Below are positions 14,942 to 22,393 of a stretch of 28,780 nt of DNA, piece after piece; positions within the stretch are counted from its first letter, which is position 1; each line of letters begins with the position of its first letter. The position numbers were made by a program, and so were the translations under genes. Source of the stretch: Verrucomicrobiota bacterium (GTDB taxonomy: Bacteria; Verrucomicrobiota; Verrucomicrobiia; Opitutales; Oceanipulchritudinaceae); the NCBI GenBank assembly GCA_009908535.1, contig JAAAOD010000218.1:1-28780 (forward strand), in the 5' to 3' direction. The notes beneath the pieces were generated by a model, which was given only the letters and a program-made list of their open reading frames with translations, was not told the origin of the DNA and made no database searches.

Positions 14942-15934
14942 TCAGCTGACGATCCCAGCTTCCTGAACGGTTGCGCGTTCCGCGGCGAGTTCCTCGATGC
15001 TGGCGTCGATCTTTTTGCGGCTGTAGTCGTTGATGGCGAAGCCCTCGACGACTTCCTGTTTGCCGTCGGCGGTGGTGCGGACGGGGAGGCTGGTGATGAG
15101 GCCTTCCACAGAGCCATATTCGCCTTTCGAGGGAATGCAGACACTGAAGGTCTCCCCCTCGGGAGTCGGTTGGCGGAGGGCCTTGACGGTGTCGACGACA
15201 CCGTTGGCCGCACTGGCGGCGGAGGAGGCGCCCCGGGCCTCGATGATGGCGGCGCCGCGCTTGGCGACGGTGGGGACGAAGGTTTCCTTCAGCCATCCCT
15301 CGTCCCCGATCACCTCGTTGGCCGGTTGCCCGCCGATGGTGGCGTTGTAGAAATCCGGGAACATCGTCGGGGAGTGGTTGCCCCAGACGACGAGGTTTTT
15401 GATCTCGGTGACGGGAACGCCGGCCTTCTGCGCCAGCTGCGTCCTGGCACGGTTCTCGTCGAGCATGGTCATCGCGAACCACTGCTCCGCGGGGATTTCC
15501 GGCGCGCTTTCCATGGCGATGAGACAGTTGGTGTTGCAGGGGTTGCCGACGACGAGGACGCGGACATCGGAGGCCGCGCTGCGGGCGATGGCCTGCCCCT
15601 GCCCGGTGAAGATCTTGCCGTTGATCTGAAGGAGATCGGCGCGTTCCATGCCTTTCTTCCGCGGGACGGAACCCACCAGCAGGGCCCAGTTGGCCCCGTT
15701 GAAACCCTCGTCGAGGTCGGCGGTGGCGACGATGTCCGTCAGCAGGGGAAAGGCGCAATCGTCCAGTTCCATGCAAACCCCCTTGAGAGCGTTCAAGGCG
15801 GGCTCAATTTCGATGAGGTTGAGGGCGATCGGCTGATCGGGTCCGAAGACTTCTCCCGAAGCGATGCGGAAAAGCAGGCTGTATCCGATCTGACCGGCGG
15901 CGCCGGTGACGGCAATGCGAATGGGTTGTTTCAT
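14942..15934 (-). CDS. mdh: Malate dehydrogenase
   Basis: The protein has 330 residues, matching the 327-330-residue cytosolic-type bacterial MDH. The NAD-binding loop is VTGAAGQIGYSLLFRIA (9-25). Substrate and loop regions appear in VGSVPRKKGMERADLL, and VVGNPCNTNCLI follows. The catalytic His is in VVWGNHSPTMFPDF. It catalyses the NAD-dependent interconversion of malate and oxaloacetate. It lies 44 bp downstream of carA on the same strand and probably shares its transcript. The ATG at 15934 begins directly before the Rossmann strand; there is no strong Shine-Dalgarno. Confidence 0.96.
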   Translation of the reverse strand: MKQPIRIAVTGAAGQIGYSLLFRIASGEVFGPDQPIALNLIEIEPALNALKGVCMELDDCAFPLLTDIVATADLDEGFNGANWALLVGSVPRKKGMERADLLQINGKIFTGQGQAIARSAASDVRVLVVGNPCNTNCLIAMESAPEIPAEQWFAMTMLDENRARTQLAQKAGVPVTEIKNLVVWGNHSPTMFPDFYNATIGGQPANEVIGDEGWLKETFVPTVAKRGAAIIEARGASSAASAANGVVDTVKALRQPTPEGETFSVCIPSKGEYGSVEGLITSLPVRTTADGKQEVVEGFAINDYSRKKIDASIEELAAERATVQEAGIVS

Positions 15935-15978
15935 ATCGTTTTTTGTGATGGAGGGTTTGTCTTGAAGAAAGAGGCGGG

Positions 15979-17130
15979 TCAGCGGCTGGCGGCGGCGACC
16001 AACTCGTAAAAGTGGTCGAAAAGGGGATCGCTGTCGTGCGGGCCGGGGGAGGCCTCGGGATGGTACTGGACGCTGAAGACCGGCCACTCGCGGTGGCGCA
16101 GACCGGCCACGGTACGGTCGTTCAGGTTCCATTCCGTGACGACCGCGCCGCAGGCTTCAAGGGATTCGCGGTCCGAAGCGAAGCCATGGTTCTGCGACGT
16201 GATGGACACTGTTTCGGTCTCGAGGTTCTTCACCGGCTGATTGGCCCCGCGGTGGCCGAATTTGAGCTTGTGCGTGTCCGCCCCGAGGGCGTGGGCGATA
16301 ATCTGGTGGCCCATGCAGATGCCGAAAACGGGATACTCCGGGAGCAGCTCTGCGATCGCCTTGTGCGCATAGGTTACCGCGGCCGGATCTCCCGGACCGT
16401 TGGAAATAAAGATGCCGCCTGGATGGAGGTCGCGCACCGCCGCCGCTTCCGTATCGGCGGGAACGACCGTGACGTCGAATCCATGCCAGGTCAGCTTGCG
16501 GAAAAGGTTCCGTTTCGCCCCCATGTCGAAGGCGACGACGGGGTAGCGCGCGCGCTCCGGCGCCGGCGCCGCCAGCCGGGTGCCGGGAACCGAAAACATA
16601 CCGGGCGGTTCGTCCCATTGGTAGACGGAACCGCAGGTGACTTCCTTCACGTAATCCACCCCGACCAGGCCGTTCCACTCCCGGGCGCGCCGCACCGCTT
16701 CCTCCTCTTCCATCGCCTCCGTGGTCAGGCAGGCCTTCAGGGAACCATGGACGCGCAACCGCTTGGTCAAGGCGCGCGTATCGATGCCGCTAAGACCGGG
16801 AACCCCGTGTTCCAGCAGGTAGTCCGGCAGACTCTGGCGTGAGCGCCAGTTTGAAGGAAGCGGACTGATATCGCGCACGACGAATCCCCGCACCTTCGGC
16901 CCGTCGGATTCCTCATCCTCCGGGGTGACCCCGTAGTTGCCGATCTGCGGCGCCGTCATGGTGACGATCTGTCCAAAATAACTGGGATCGGTCAGGATTT
17001 CCTGGTAGCCGGTCATGCTGGTGTTGAAGACCGCTTCTCCGACCACAGTGGCACTGGCCCCGAAGGCCTCGCCGCGGAATACGCTGCCGTCCTCGAGCGC
17101 GAGGAGTCCGGATTTGATGGGCTGAACCAT
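15979..17130 (-). CDS. carA: Carbamoyl-phosphate synthase small (glutaminase) subunit
   Basis: The protein has 383 residues, full length for CarA. The N-terminal domain includes GEAVFNTSMTGYQEILTDPSY (31-51). The class-I glutamine amidotransferase domain carries the nucleophile Cys272 in VFGICMGHQ and the catalytic pair His357/Glu359 in VQYHPEASPGPHD. It supplies ammonia from glutamine to CarB for pyrimidine and arginine synthesis. No carB is present in the window. The gene lies between an ArsR-type regulator (36 bp upstream) and mdh, all on the same strand. Confidence 0.97.
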   Translation of the reverse strand: MVQPIKSGLLALEDGSVFRGEAFGASATVVGEAVFNTSMTGYQEILTDPSYFGQIVTMTAPQIGNYGVTPEDEESDGPKVRGFVVRDISPLPSNWRSRQSLPDYLLEHGVPGLSGIDTRALTKRLRVHGSLKACLTTEAMEEEEAVRRAREWNGLVGVDYVKEVTCGSVYQWDEPPGMFSVPGTRLAAPAPERARYPVVAFDMGAKRNLFRKLTWHGFDVTVVPADTEAAAVRDLHPGGIFISNGPGDPAAVTYAHKAIAELLPEYPVFGICMGHQIIAHALGADTHKLKFGHRGANQPVKNLETETVSITSQNHGFASDRESLEACGAVVTEWNLNDRTVAGLRHREWPVFSVQYHPEASPGPHDSDPLFDHFYELVAAASR

Positions 17131-17166
17131 TAAAGCTACGGCAATATCCGTGCGGCTGCCCGGGAA

Positions 17167-17499
17167 TCAATCCCTTTCCGCCGCCATTTTCTTGTGCAGC
17201 TTTAACGCCCGGCGCAATTGCTCCTGGATTTCCTCCGCACGCTCCGGGTCAATCCAATAGTAGATGTCCCGGCATTTCCGTGTCTGCCGGATGATCCCCA
17301 GCGTCCGCAGGCGGGCGAGGTGGTTCGAGACCGTCGATTGCGACAGGCCCAGGTCCTCCGCCAGGTGCGAAACATTGTGGCCGCTCTTGCAATCCGGTTC
17401 CGCCGGCAGTCGCTCAAGTATGCGCAGCCGGTTGATGTCCCCCACCGTCCACAGGCAGCGGGCCAGGTCTTCAACGTCCATTTGCCCTTCCGTATTCAC
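17167..17499 (-). CDS. ArsR/SmtB-type winged-helix transcriptional regulator
   Basis: The protein has 110 residues. The winged HTH covers about 10-95; the recognition helix is in NVSHLAEDLGLSQSTVSNHLARLRTLGIIRQTRKCRDIYYWID. Two Cys residues, in EPDCKSG just ahead of the recognition helices and in RKCRD in the wing, could bind a metal or respond to redox. The canonical ELCVCDL box is absent, so metal sensing is unproven. The start is GTG at 17499, seven bases after a good Shine-Dalgarno (GGAAGGA). An ATG six codons in (17481) is a weaker alternative. It heads the arsR-carA-mdh run and faces kamA divergently across 87 bp, an arrangement that favours control of both sides and of itself. Confidence 0.88.
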   Translation of the reverse strand: MNTEGQMDVEDLARCLWTVGDINRLRILERLPAEPDCKSGHNVSHLAEDLGLSQSTVSNHLARLRTLGIIRQTRKCRDIYYWIDPERAEEIQEQLRRALKLHKKMAAERD

Positions 17500-17517
17500 A
17501 AGGATTCCTTCCTGATA

Positions 17518-17546
17518 TTGACAAATTGTGATACGTGGACTTTTAG
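17518..17546 (+). promoter_or_regulatory. Putative kamA promoter
   Basis: A perfect TTGACA (17518-17523) is followed after 17 bp by TTTTAG (17541-17546), a weak -10 with three of six consensus bases. The kamA ATG is 40 bp further on, behind a purine-rich GGAGAAAGGACGAG. It is the best sigma70-like match in the 87-bp divergent region. Confidence 0.45.
17521..17529. promoter_or_regulatory. Small inverted repeat overlapping the kamA -35 (possible ArsR operator)
   Basis: ACAA-A-TTGT is a perfect inverted repeat with four-base arms. It shares three bases with the -35 element and lies 22 bp upstream of the arsR GTG. Its position suits an operator controlling both divergent transcripts, but the arms are short. 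AAGGATTCCTT at 17500-17510 is another short inverted repeat, overlapping the arsR ribosome-binding site. Confidence 0.3.
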
Positions 17547-17586
17547 AGCAAGGAAATTACGAAAGAAAGGAAGGAGAAAGGACGAG

Positions 17587-18780
17587 ATGTATCCGAGAGA
17601 CGCGCGCGAGAACTGGTATCGGGGGCAAGGGCTGTGGGGAGAAGTGCCCGCGGAGCAGTGGAACGACTGGCGCTGGCAGATGCGCCACCGCCTGACGAGC
17701 CTTGAGGAGGTGGAGCAGCGGCTGGAACTGACGGCGGCGGAGCGGGAGGGCTGTCTGCTGGCGCGGAACAAACTGGCGATGGCGATCACGCCCTATTTTT
17801 TCAATTTGATCGACCGGGAGGATCCGGATTGTCCTATCCGGCGGCAGGTAATTCCGCGGAAAGAGGAGATGGCGGTTTCGCCGGAGGAGCTGCTGGATCC
17901 AGTGGGGGAGGAAGGCGCGATGGGGGTGGACGGCCTTGTTCACCGGTATCCGGACCGCTGTTTATTTCTGGTCACGAACGTGTGCGCGGCGTACTGCCGG
18001 TACTGCACGCGGAGCCGGCTGGTATCGAACGCGCAGGGGTACGATTTCCACCCGAATCTGGAGAATGCCCTTCGTTACATTGAGGAACACCCGGAAATCC
18101 GCGATGTGCTGTTGAGCGGCGGGGACCCGTTGATGTTGTCGGACAAGAAGCTGGACTACCTGTTGGGGCGGCTTCGGGAGATCCCGCATGTGGAGTTTGT
18201 CCGCATTGGGTCGCGCATTCCGGTATTTCTGCCGCAACGGATCACGGCGGGGCTGCAGGATGTGATGCGCCGGCACGGACCGGTCTGGATGAGCATCCAC
18301 GTGAACCATCCGAAGGAGTGCACGGAGGCGCTGTCTGAAGCGACGGAAAAGCTGACCATGGCGGGGGTCCCGCTGGGCAACCAGAGCGTGTTGCTGCGCG
18401 GTGTGAACGACGACGTCCCCACGATGACTTCCCTTGTGCACCGCTTGCTGATGATGCGGGTGCGGCCGTATTACCTTTATCAGTGCGACTTAATCACGGG
18501 CAGCCGGCACCTGCGCGCGGATATCCGGAAGGGGATCGAGATCATCCGGGCCTTGCGGGGCCATTCGACGGGGTATGCGGTCCCCCAGTTCGTGATCGAC
18601 GCGCCGGCCGGCGGGGGCAAAGTGCCGGTGAACCCGGAATACGTGCAGGAGATCACGGAAACGGAAGTGATCATGCGTAATTTTGAAGGGAAGGAATTCC
18701 GGTATCCGCTCATCACGGCGGACAACGGAAAGCAGGTTCCCGCGGAGGCAGAGTGGATACCGGAAGAGATCCTGCTGTAG
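17587..18780 (+). CDS. KamA family radical SAM lysine 2,3-aminomutase-like protein
   Basis: The protein has 397 residues. The radical SAM cluster motif is CAAYCRYC (Cys133, Cys137, Cys140). GGDP follows at 178-181, the substrate-region Asp301 is in YQCDLITGSRHLR, and the PLP lysine Lys345 is in DAPAGGGKVP. These are the hallmarks of lysine 2,3-aminomutases, which convert L-alpha-lysine to L-beta-lysine. The three C-terminal zinc-binding Cys residues of the clostridial enzyme are missing; the tail has no Cys after 300. No beta-lysine acetyltransferase, lysine fermentation genes or EF-P modification genes adjoin it, so the physiological role is open. The ATG at 17587 follows a purine-rich ribosome-binding site. 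The HAD gene overlaps its 3' end by 28 bp. Confidence 0.92.
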   Translation: MYPRDARENWYRGQGLWGEVPAEQWNDWRWQMRHRLTSLEEVEQRLELTAAEREGCLLARNKLAMAITPYFFNLIDREDPDCPIRRQVIPRKEEMAVSPEELLDPVGEEGAMGVDGLVHRYPDRCLFLVTNVCAAYCRYCTRSRLVSNAQGYDFHPNLENALRYIEEHPEIRDVLLSGGDPLMLSDKKLDYLLGRLREIPHVEFVRIGSRIPVFLPQRITAGLQDVMRRHGPVWMSIHVNHPKECTEALSEATEKLTMAGVPLGNQSVLLRGVNDDVPTMTSLVHRLLMMRVRPYYLYQCDLITGSRHLRADIRKGIEIIRALRGHSTGYAVPQFVIDAPAGGGKVPVNPEYVQEITETEVIMRNFEGKEFRYPLITADNGKQVPAEAEWIPEEILL

Positions 18781-19475
18781 GCGGCGGCTCTGGTCGTCGG
18801 CGGATCGCGGCGGCGGCTCTCCTGATCGACATGGACGGCCTGCTTCTCGACACGGAGCGGCTATCCCTGCGTTGCTGGGAGGCGGCCCAGGAAGCGAGCG
18901 GGCAGCGCCTGCCGGAGGGCTTTTATTTCAGCCTGATCGGGTTGTCCCTGCGCACGATTGAGGAGCGACTCCACGCGGTGATGCCGGAAACTTGTGACGT
19001 GCCGGGACTGATCGCGGAGGCGGCGGCGGCCTATGATCGCGCCCTGAGGGAATCCATTCCGGTGAAGGAAGGCGCAAAAGCATTCCTGCAACACCTTGAA
19101 AAGGAGGGGATTCCCCGTTGCCTTGCCACTTCCACCTTCAGCGAACTGGCGGAACAGAAACTGCGGGGGGCCGGACTGGCTTCCTACCTTCCGTACCGGG
19201 TCTGCGGGGACGATGTGCACGAGAGCAAGCCGGCCCCGGAGATTTACGAGCGGGCGGCGGCGGTGCTGCATCGGGAGCCGCGCGACTGCATCGCCCTCGA
19301 GGACAGCGAGAACGGACTTCGGGCGGCGCTTGCGGCGGGCTGTACCGTCCTGCATATCCCGGACCTTGGTCCCGTTGCGGGGGAGGTGCGTGGGCGCGTC
19401 GCGGCCGAGTTCCCGGACCTGGGCGCGGTGCTGGAGGCGATGCGGGAAGGAGAGCTGCGCGTAGGAGAGGCGTGA
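18753..19475 (+). CDS. HAD family phosphatase (beta-phosphoglucomutase-like)
   Basis: The protein has 240 residues. Motif I is DMDGLLLDTE with catalytic Asp26 and Asp28. The Ser/Thr motif II is LATST, the Lys motif III is ESKPAPEIYERAA, and motif IV is IALEDSENGLRAALAAG. A helical cap lies between motifs I and II (about 35-90). The DGxxxDTE form places it in the beta-phosphoglucomutase/phosphatase branch; the substrate cannot be told. The only reasonable start ahead of the catalytic Asp is GTG 18753, inside the last 28 bases of kamA in another frame, which implies translational coupling. Confidence 0.9.
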   Translation: MDTGRDPAVGGGSGRRRIAAAALLIDMDGLLLDTERLSLRCWEAAQEASGQRLPEGFYFSLIGLSLRTIEERLHAVMPETCDVPGLIAEAAAAYDRALRESIPVKEGAKAFLQHLEKEGIPRCLATSTFSELAEQKLRGAGLASYLPYRVCGDDVHESKPAPEIYERAAAVLHREPRDCIALEDSENGLRAALAAGCTVLHIPDLGPVAGEVRGRVAAEFPDLGAVLEAMREGELRVGEA

Positions 19476-19555
19476 GGAAGGCGGGAGGCGGGAGCCGATT
19501 TTGGGGGTTGAGATACGGGAATAAACGGGGAGGCTGGGAATCTGGTGTTTTCACA

Positions 19556-20038
19556 ATGACAAAAGCGAACGAGGAAGCGGATCTGGTGGAGGAAATGGCG
19601 CGCCTGCAGGAACAGGCAATGACGCGGCCCAGCTGGGACACCTATTTCATGAGCACCGCTCTTCTCATCAGTCTGCGCTCTGCCTGCGACCGTTTGCGGG
19701 TTGGCTGTGTGCTGGTTTCGAGCGGGCGTCAACCCAACCGTATTATCGCCGCGGGCTACAACGGGTTTCTTCCTGGGGCACCGCATGACAGCCGTGTCCG
19801 CGACGGCCACGAACAAGCAACTGTGCATGCGGAGCAGAACGCGGTGGCCGACGCTGCCCGGCGCGGGGTGCCCATGGACGGCGCGGTCGCCTACATTACA
19901 CACTTTCCCTGCATCAACTGCGCAAAGGTGCTCGCGGCCGCCGGTATCGCGAAAGTAAAATACCACTTTGACTACCGGAATGATCCTCTGGTACACGAGC
20001 TGCTTTCATCCGTGGGCATTGACTGCCAGCGGATTTGA
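19556..20038 (+). CDS. dCMP deaminase-like cytidine/deoxycytidylate deaminase
   Basis: The protein has 160 residues. Zinc-binding and catalytic residues are all present: His91 and Glu93 in VHAEQNAVADAA, Cys119 and Cys122 in FPCINCAKVLAAAG. AAGYNGFLPGAPH (65-77) and the RVGCVLV strand are typical of dCMP deaminases of the ComEB/Dcd type. It would convert dCMP to dUMP for thymidylate synthesis. The ATG at 19556 lacks a clear Shine-Dalgarno; the frame upstream overlaps the HAD gene and is not protein-like. The 80-bp gap to the HAD gene has no clear promoter. Confidence 0.92.
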   Translation: MTKANEEADLVEEMARLQEQAMTRPSWDTYFMSTALLISLRSACDRLRVGCVLVSSGRQPNRIIAAGYNGFLPGAPHDSRVRDGHEQATVHAEQNAVADAARRGVPMDGAVAYITHFPCINCAKVLAAAGIAKVKYHFDYRNDPLVHELLSSVGIDCQRI

Positions 20039-20080
20039 TCGCAGGCTTGGCCTGGAAACCGGGTAGATTTCTTCTCAAGC

Positions 20081-20632
20081 ATGTCCATGAACGTTACATC
20101 CTTCGCAGGCTTTATCCTCGGTGCGCATCCGGGGCTGCAGGATCCGAATTTCCACCAGACGGTGGTTCTCCTTTCCGCGCACAGCAGTGAGGACGGGGCG
20201 CTGGGGGTCATTATCAACCGGCCCTCGGGTCAGTGCCTCGGAAACCTCCGCGAGGACCTGGAGACGCCTGTTCTGAAGAACCTGCCGGTCTTCGAAGGCG
20301 GGCCTGTGGCTTCGGATGAATTGCTCCTGGCGGCATGGAAATGGGACCTGAAGGAGCAGAACTTCCGCCTCTTTTTCGGATTGCAGCCGGAGAAACTGCA
20401 GGAGCTGCTGGAGGCGGACCCGACGATCGAAGCCCGGGCTTTCCTGGGGTACTCCGGCTGGAGCGCCGGGCAGCTGGAAACCGAATTGAGCCGGTTTGAC
20501 TGGGCCTTGAGTCCTTTCGCGCAGCCTTACGGCAAGCAGGCGCCGCAAAACCTCTGGCGCACCCTCTTGAACAACGTGCGTCCGGAGTGGCTCGTCCTCG
20601 CGGATATTCCGGAAGATCCCTCCCTCAACTGA
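20081..20632 (+). CDS. YqgE/AlgH family protein
   Basis: The protein has 183 residues, the usual length. It starts with the family pattern of a small N-terminal strand, GFILGAHPGLQDPNFHQTVVLLS, then GALGVIINRPSG and VFEGGPV, followed by FLGYSGWSAGQLETEL and a C-terminal WRTLL. This is the DUF179 (AlgH) family, found widely but of unsettled biochemistry, originally linked to alginate regulation in Pseudomonas. Two ATG codons (20081, 20087) are possible starts. Its stop is 11 bp before the thioredoxin-like gene. Confidence 0.95.
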   Translation: MSMNVTSFAGFILGAHPGLQDPNFHQTVVLLSAHSSEDGALGVIINRPSGQCLGNLREDLETPVLKNLPVFEGGPVASDELLLAAWKWDLKEQNFRLFFGLQPEKLQELLEADPTIEARAFLGYSGWSAGQLETELSRFDWALSPFAQPYGKQAPQNLWRTLLNNVRPEWLVLADIPEDPSLN

Positions 20633-20643
20633 CCCTTCGCATC

Positions 20644-21105
20644 ATGAAAAAGATCCTCGCCCTGCTCCTCCTCGCTCCCTTCGCCGCCCTTGCCGCTAAA
20701 AAAGGCGACTGGCACACCGATTTTTCCACCGCGATGGAAAAGGCGGAGGCGGAAAACAAGCTCGTGATGATCGAGTTTCATGGTTCGGACTGGTGCCCGC
20801 CGTGTGTCAAACTCAACGAGGAAGTTCTGGGCGCGGATCCCTTCCTTCAATTTGCGGAGGAAGCCCTCGTCCTTGTCGATGCGGACTTTCCCCGGAAAAA
20901 GCAGCTGTCTGCGGAACAGCGGGAGCATAATCGGAAGCTCGGGAAACGGTTCGGACTGCAGTACTTCCCCACGGTCGTCCTGCTCGATACAGAGGGAAAT
21001 GTCCTCGAAAAACTGGTGGGGTATCCGGAGGGAGGCCTCGAGGGATTTCTTGCCACCCTGCAGCCACACCGTCCCGTCGGAGCGGCGGAAGTGGAATCTC
21101 GGTAG
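20644..21105 (+). CDS. Exported thioredoxin-like protein
   Basis: The protein has 153 residues. A signal peptide (MKKILALLLLAPFAALA) precedes a thioredoxin fold with redox motif WCPPC (Cys51, Cys54) in MIEFHGSDWCPPCVK, and the cis-Pro loop is in QYFPTVVLLD. The insert between the active-site helix and the next strand (PRKKQLSAEQREHN) is typical of the Thioredoxin_7/DUF255-like exported group. It probably acts as a periplasmic disulfide reductase or isomerase; partners are unknown. It is packed 11 bp behind yqgE and 4 bp before the glycosyltransferase gene. Confidence 0.92.
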   Translation: MKKILALLLLAPFAALAAKKGDWHTDFSTAMEKAEAENKLVMIEFHGSDWCPPCVKLNEEVLGADPFLQFAEEALVLVDADFPRKKQLSAEQREHNRKLGKRFGLQYFPTVVLLDTEGNVLEKLVGYPEGGLEGFLATLQPHRPVGAAEVESR

Positions 21106-21109
21106 GCCG

Positions 21110-22387
21110 ATGAGCAAGCGGTTCGGCTTTATCTCGACTCGATTCGCGGGGACGGACGGGGTTTCACTGGAGAGCGCGAAATGGGCGCGGGTGCTTTGGA
21201 CGGACCGCCACGTCAGTTACTGGTATTCCGGGCTGAGCGACCGCGAACCGGGGGCGAGTCTCTGTGTCCCCGAGGCCTATTTCGGCCATCCCGAGGTGCA
21301 GTGGCTGAACGAGCGGATCTGGGGCGCGCGGCGGCGAACCCCGCTCGTGTCGCGACGGATCCGCGACATGGCCGCTTACCTTAAGGAAACCCTCTATCAC
21401 TTCCGCGACCGCTTCGAGCTGGACGTCGTTGTTCCGCAGAACGCGCTCACTATCCCGATGCATGTCCCGCTGGCCGTTGCCCTGACGGAGTTCCTCATGG
21501 AGACGAATGTCCCGGCCATCGCGCATCACCATGATTTCTACTGGGAACGGGTCCGCTTTTCCATCAACGCGGTGCAGGACTACCTCGACATGGCCTTTCC
21601 ACCCCGCCTTCCCAACATGTCCCACGTCGTCATCAACGCGGACGCCCAGGAGCAGCTTTCCCTCCGCAAAGGGGTGGGGAGCCTCCTCATTCCGAATGTA
21701 TTTGATTTCCAGAACACCCCGCCACCGCCGGACGACTACGCCGCCGATGTGCGCAAGGAGATCGGGATCCGGGAGGACGATATCTTCATTTTGCAGCCAA
21801 CGCGGATCGTGCCGCGCAAGGGTATCGAACACGCGGTCAAACTGGTCAGCATGCTGGAGAACCCGCGATGCAGACTGGTCATCTCCCACGAGGCCGGGGA
21901 TGAGGGGTACGAATACAAGCACATGCTCGAGGAGCTTGCCCGCGAGGAAGGGGTCGAACTGCTCTTCATCGGCGACCGCATTTCCGAGGTGCGGCAACGC
22001 GACGCCGAGGGGCGCAAGTGCTACACGCTCTGGGACCTCTATCCCCATGCCGACCTCGTTACCTACCCGAGCACGTACGAGGGCTTCGGCAACGCCCTCC
22101 TCGAGGCGATCTATTTCCGGAAGCCGGTCGTCATCAACCGCTACGATATCTTTGTTAAAGACATTGAGCCGAAGGGCTTCGACCTCGCCGTTATCGAAGG
22201 CTTCATTACGCGCGACCTCGTGCGCAAGGTGAAGCGGCTGCTCTTCGACGAGGAGTACCGCCGGGGTGTATTGGATCACAACTACACCATCGCCCGCCGC
22301 TATTACAGTTACGCCATCCTGCGGCGGCATCTCCGCATCATGATTAACACCCTCACCGGCTGGCGGCCCGGCAACGGGGAAACCTGA
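21110..22387 (+). CDS. GT4 family glycosyltransferase
   Basis: The protein has 425 residues with a GT-B fold. An N-terminal glycine loop, STRFAGTDGVSLESAKWARVL (9-29), begins the acceptor domain. The C-terminal donor domain opens at ILQPTRIVPRKGIEHA (228-242) and contains the EX7E-type TYEGFGNALLEA (Glu324, Glu332). This fits GT4 retaining enzymes that use nucleotide sugars. The basic triad HHHDFYWERVRF (139-150) is characteristic of this subgroup, but I cannot assign donor or acceptor. It lies 6 bp upstream of a GH13_18-type phosphorylase, so a soluble glycoside such as a glucosyl-glycerate or sucrose-like solute is a reasonable guess. Confidence 0.88.
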   Translation: MSKRFGFISTRFAGTDGVSLESAKWARVLWTDRHVSYWYSGLSDREPGASLCVPEAYFGHPEVQWLNERIWGARRRTPLVSRRIRDMAAYLKETLYHFRDRFELDVVVPQNALTIPMHVPLAVALTEFLMETNVPAIAHHHDFYWERVRFSINAVQDYLDMAFPPRLPNMSHVVINADAQEQLSLRKGVGSLLIPNVFDFQNTPPPPDDYAADVRKEIGIREDDIFILQPTRIVPRKGIEHAVKLVSMLENPRCRLVISHEAGDEGYEYKHMLEELAREEGVELLFIGDRISEVRQRDAEGRKCYTLWDLYPHADLVTYPSTYEGFGNALLEAIYFRKPVVINRYDIFVKDIEPKGFDLAVIEGFITRDLVRKVKRLLFDEEYRRGVLDHNYTIARRYYSYAILRRHLRIMINTLTGWRPGNGET

Positions 22388-22393
22388 ACCGCC

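Noticed and set aside
15979..17130. A pyrimidine- or arginine-type attenuator in front of carA
   Set aside because: Only 36 bp separate carA from the upstream arsR gene and no terminator/antiterminator hairpins are visible.
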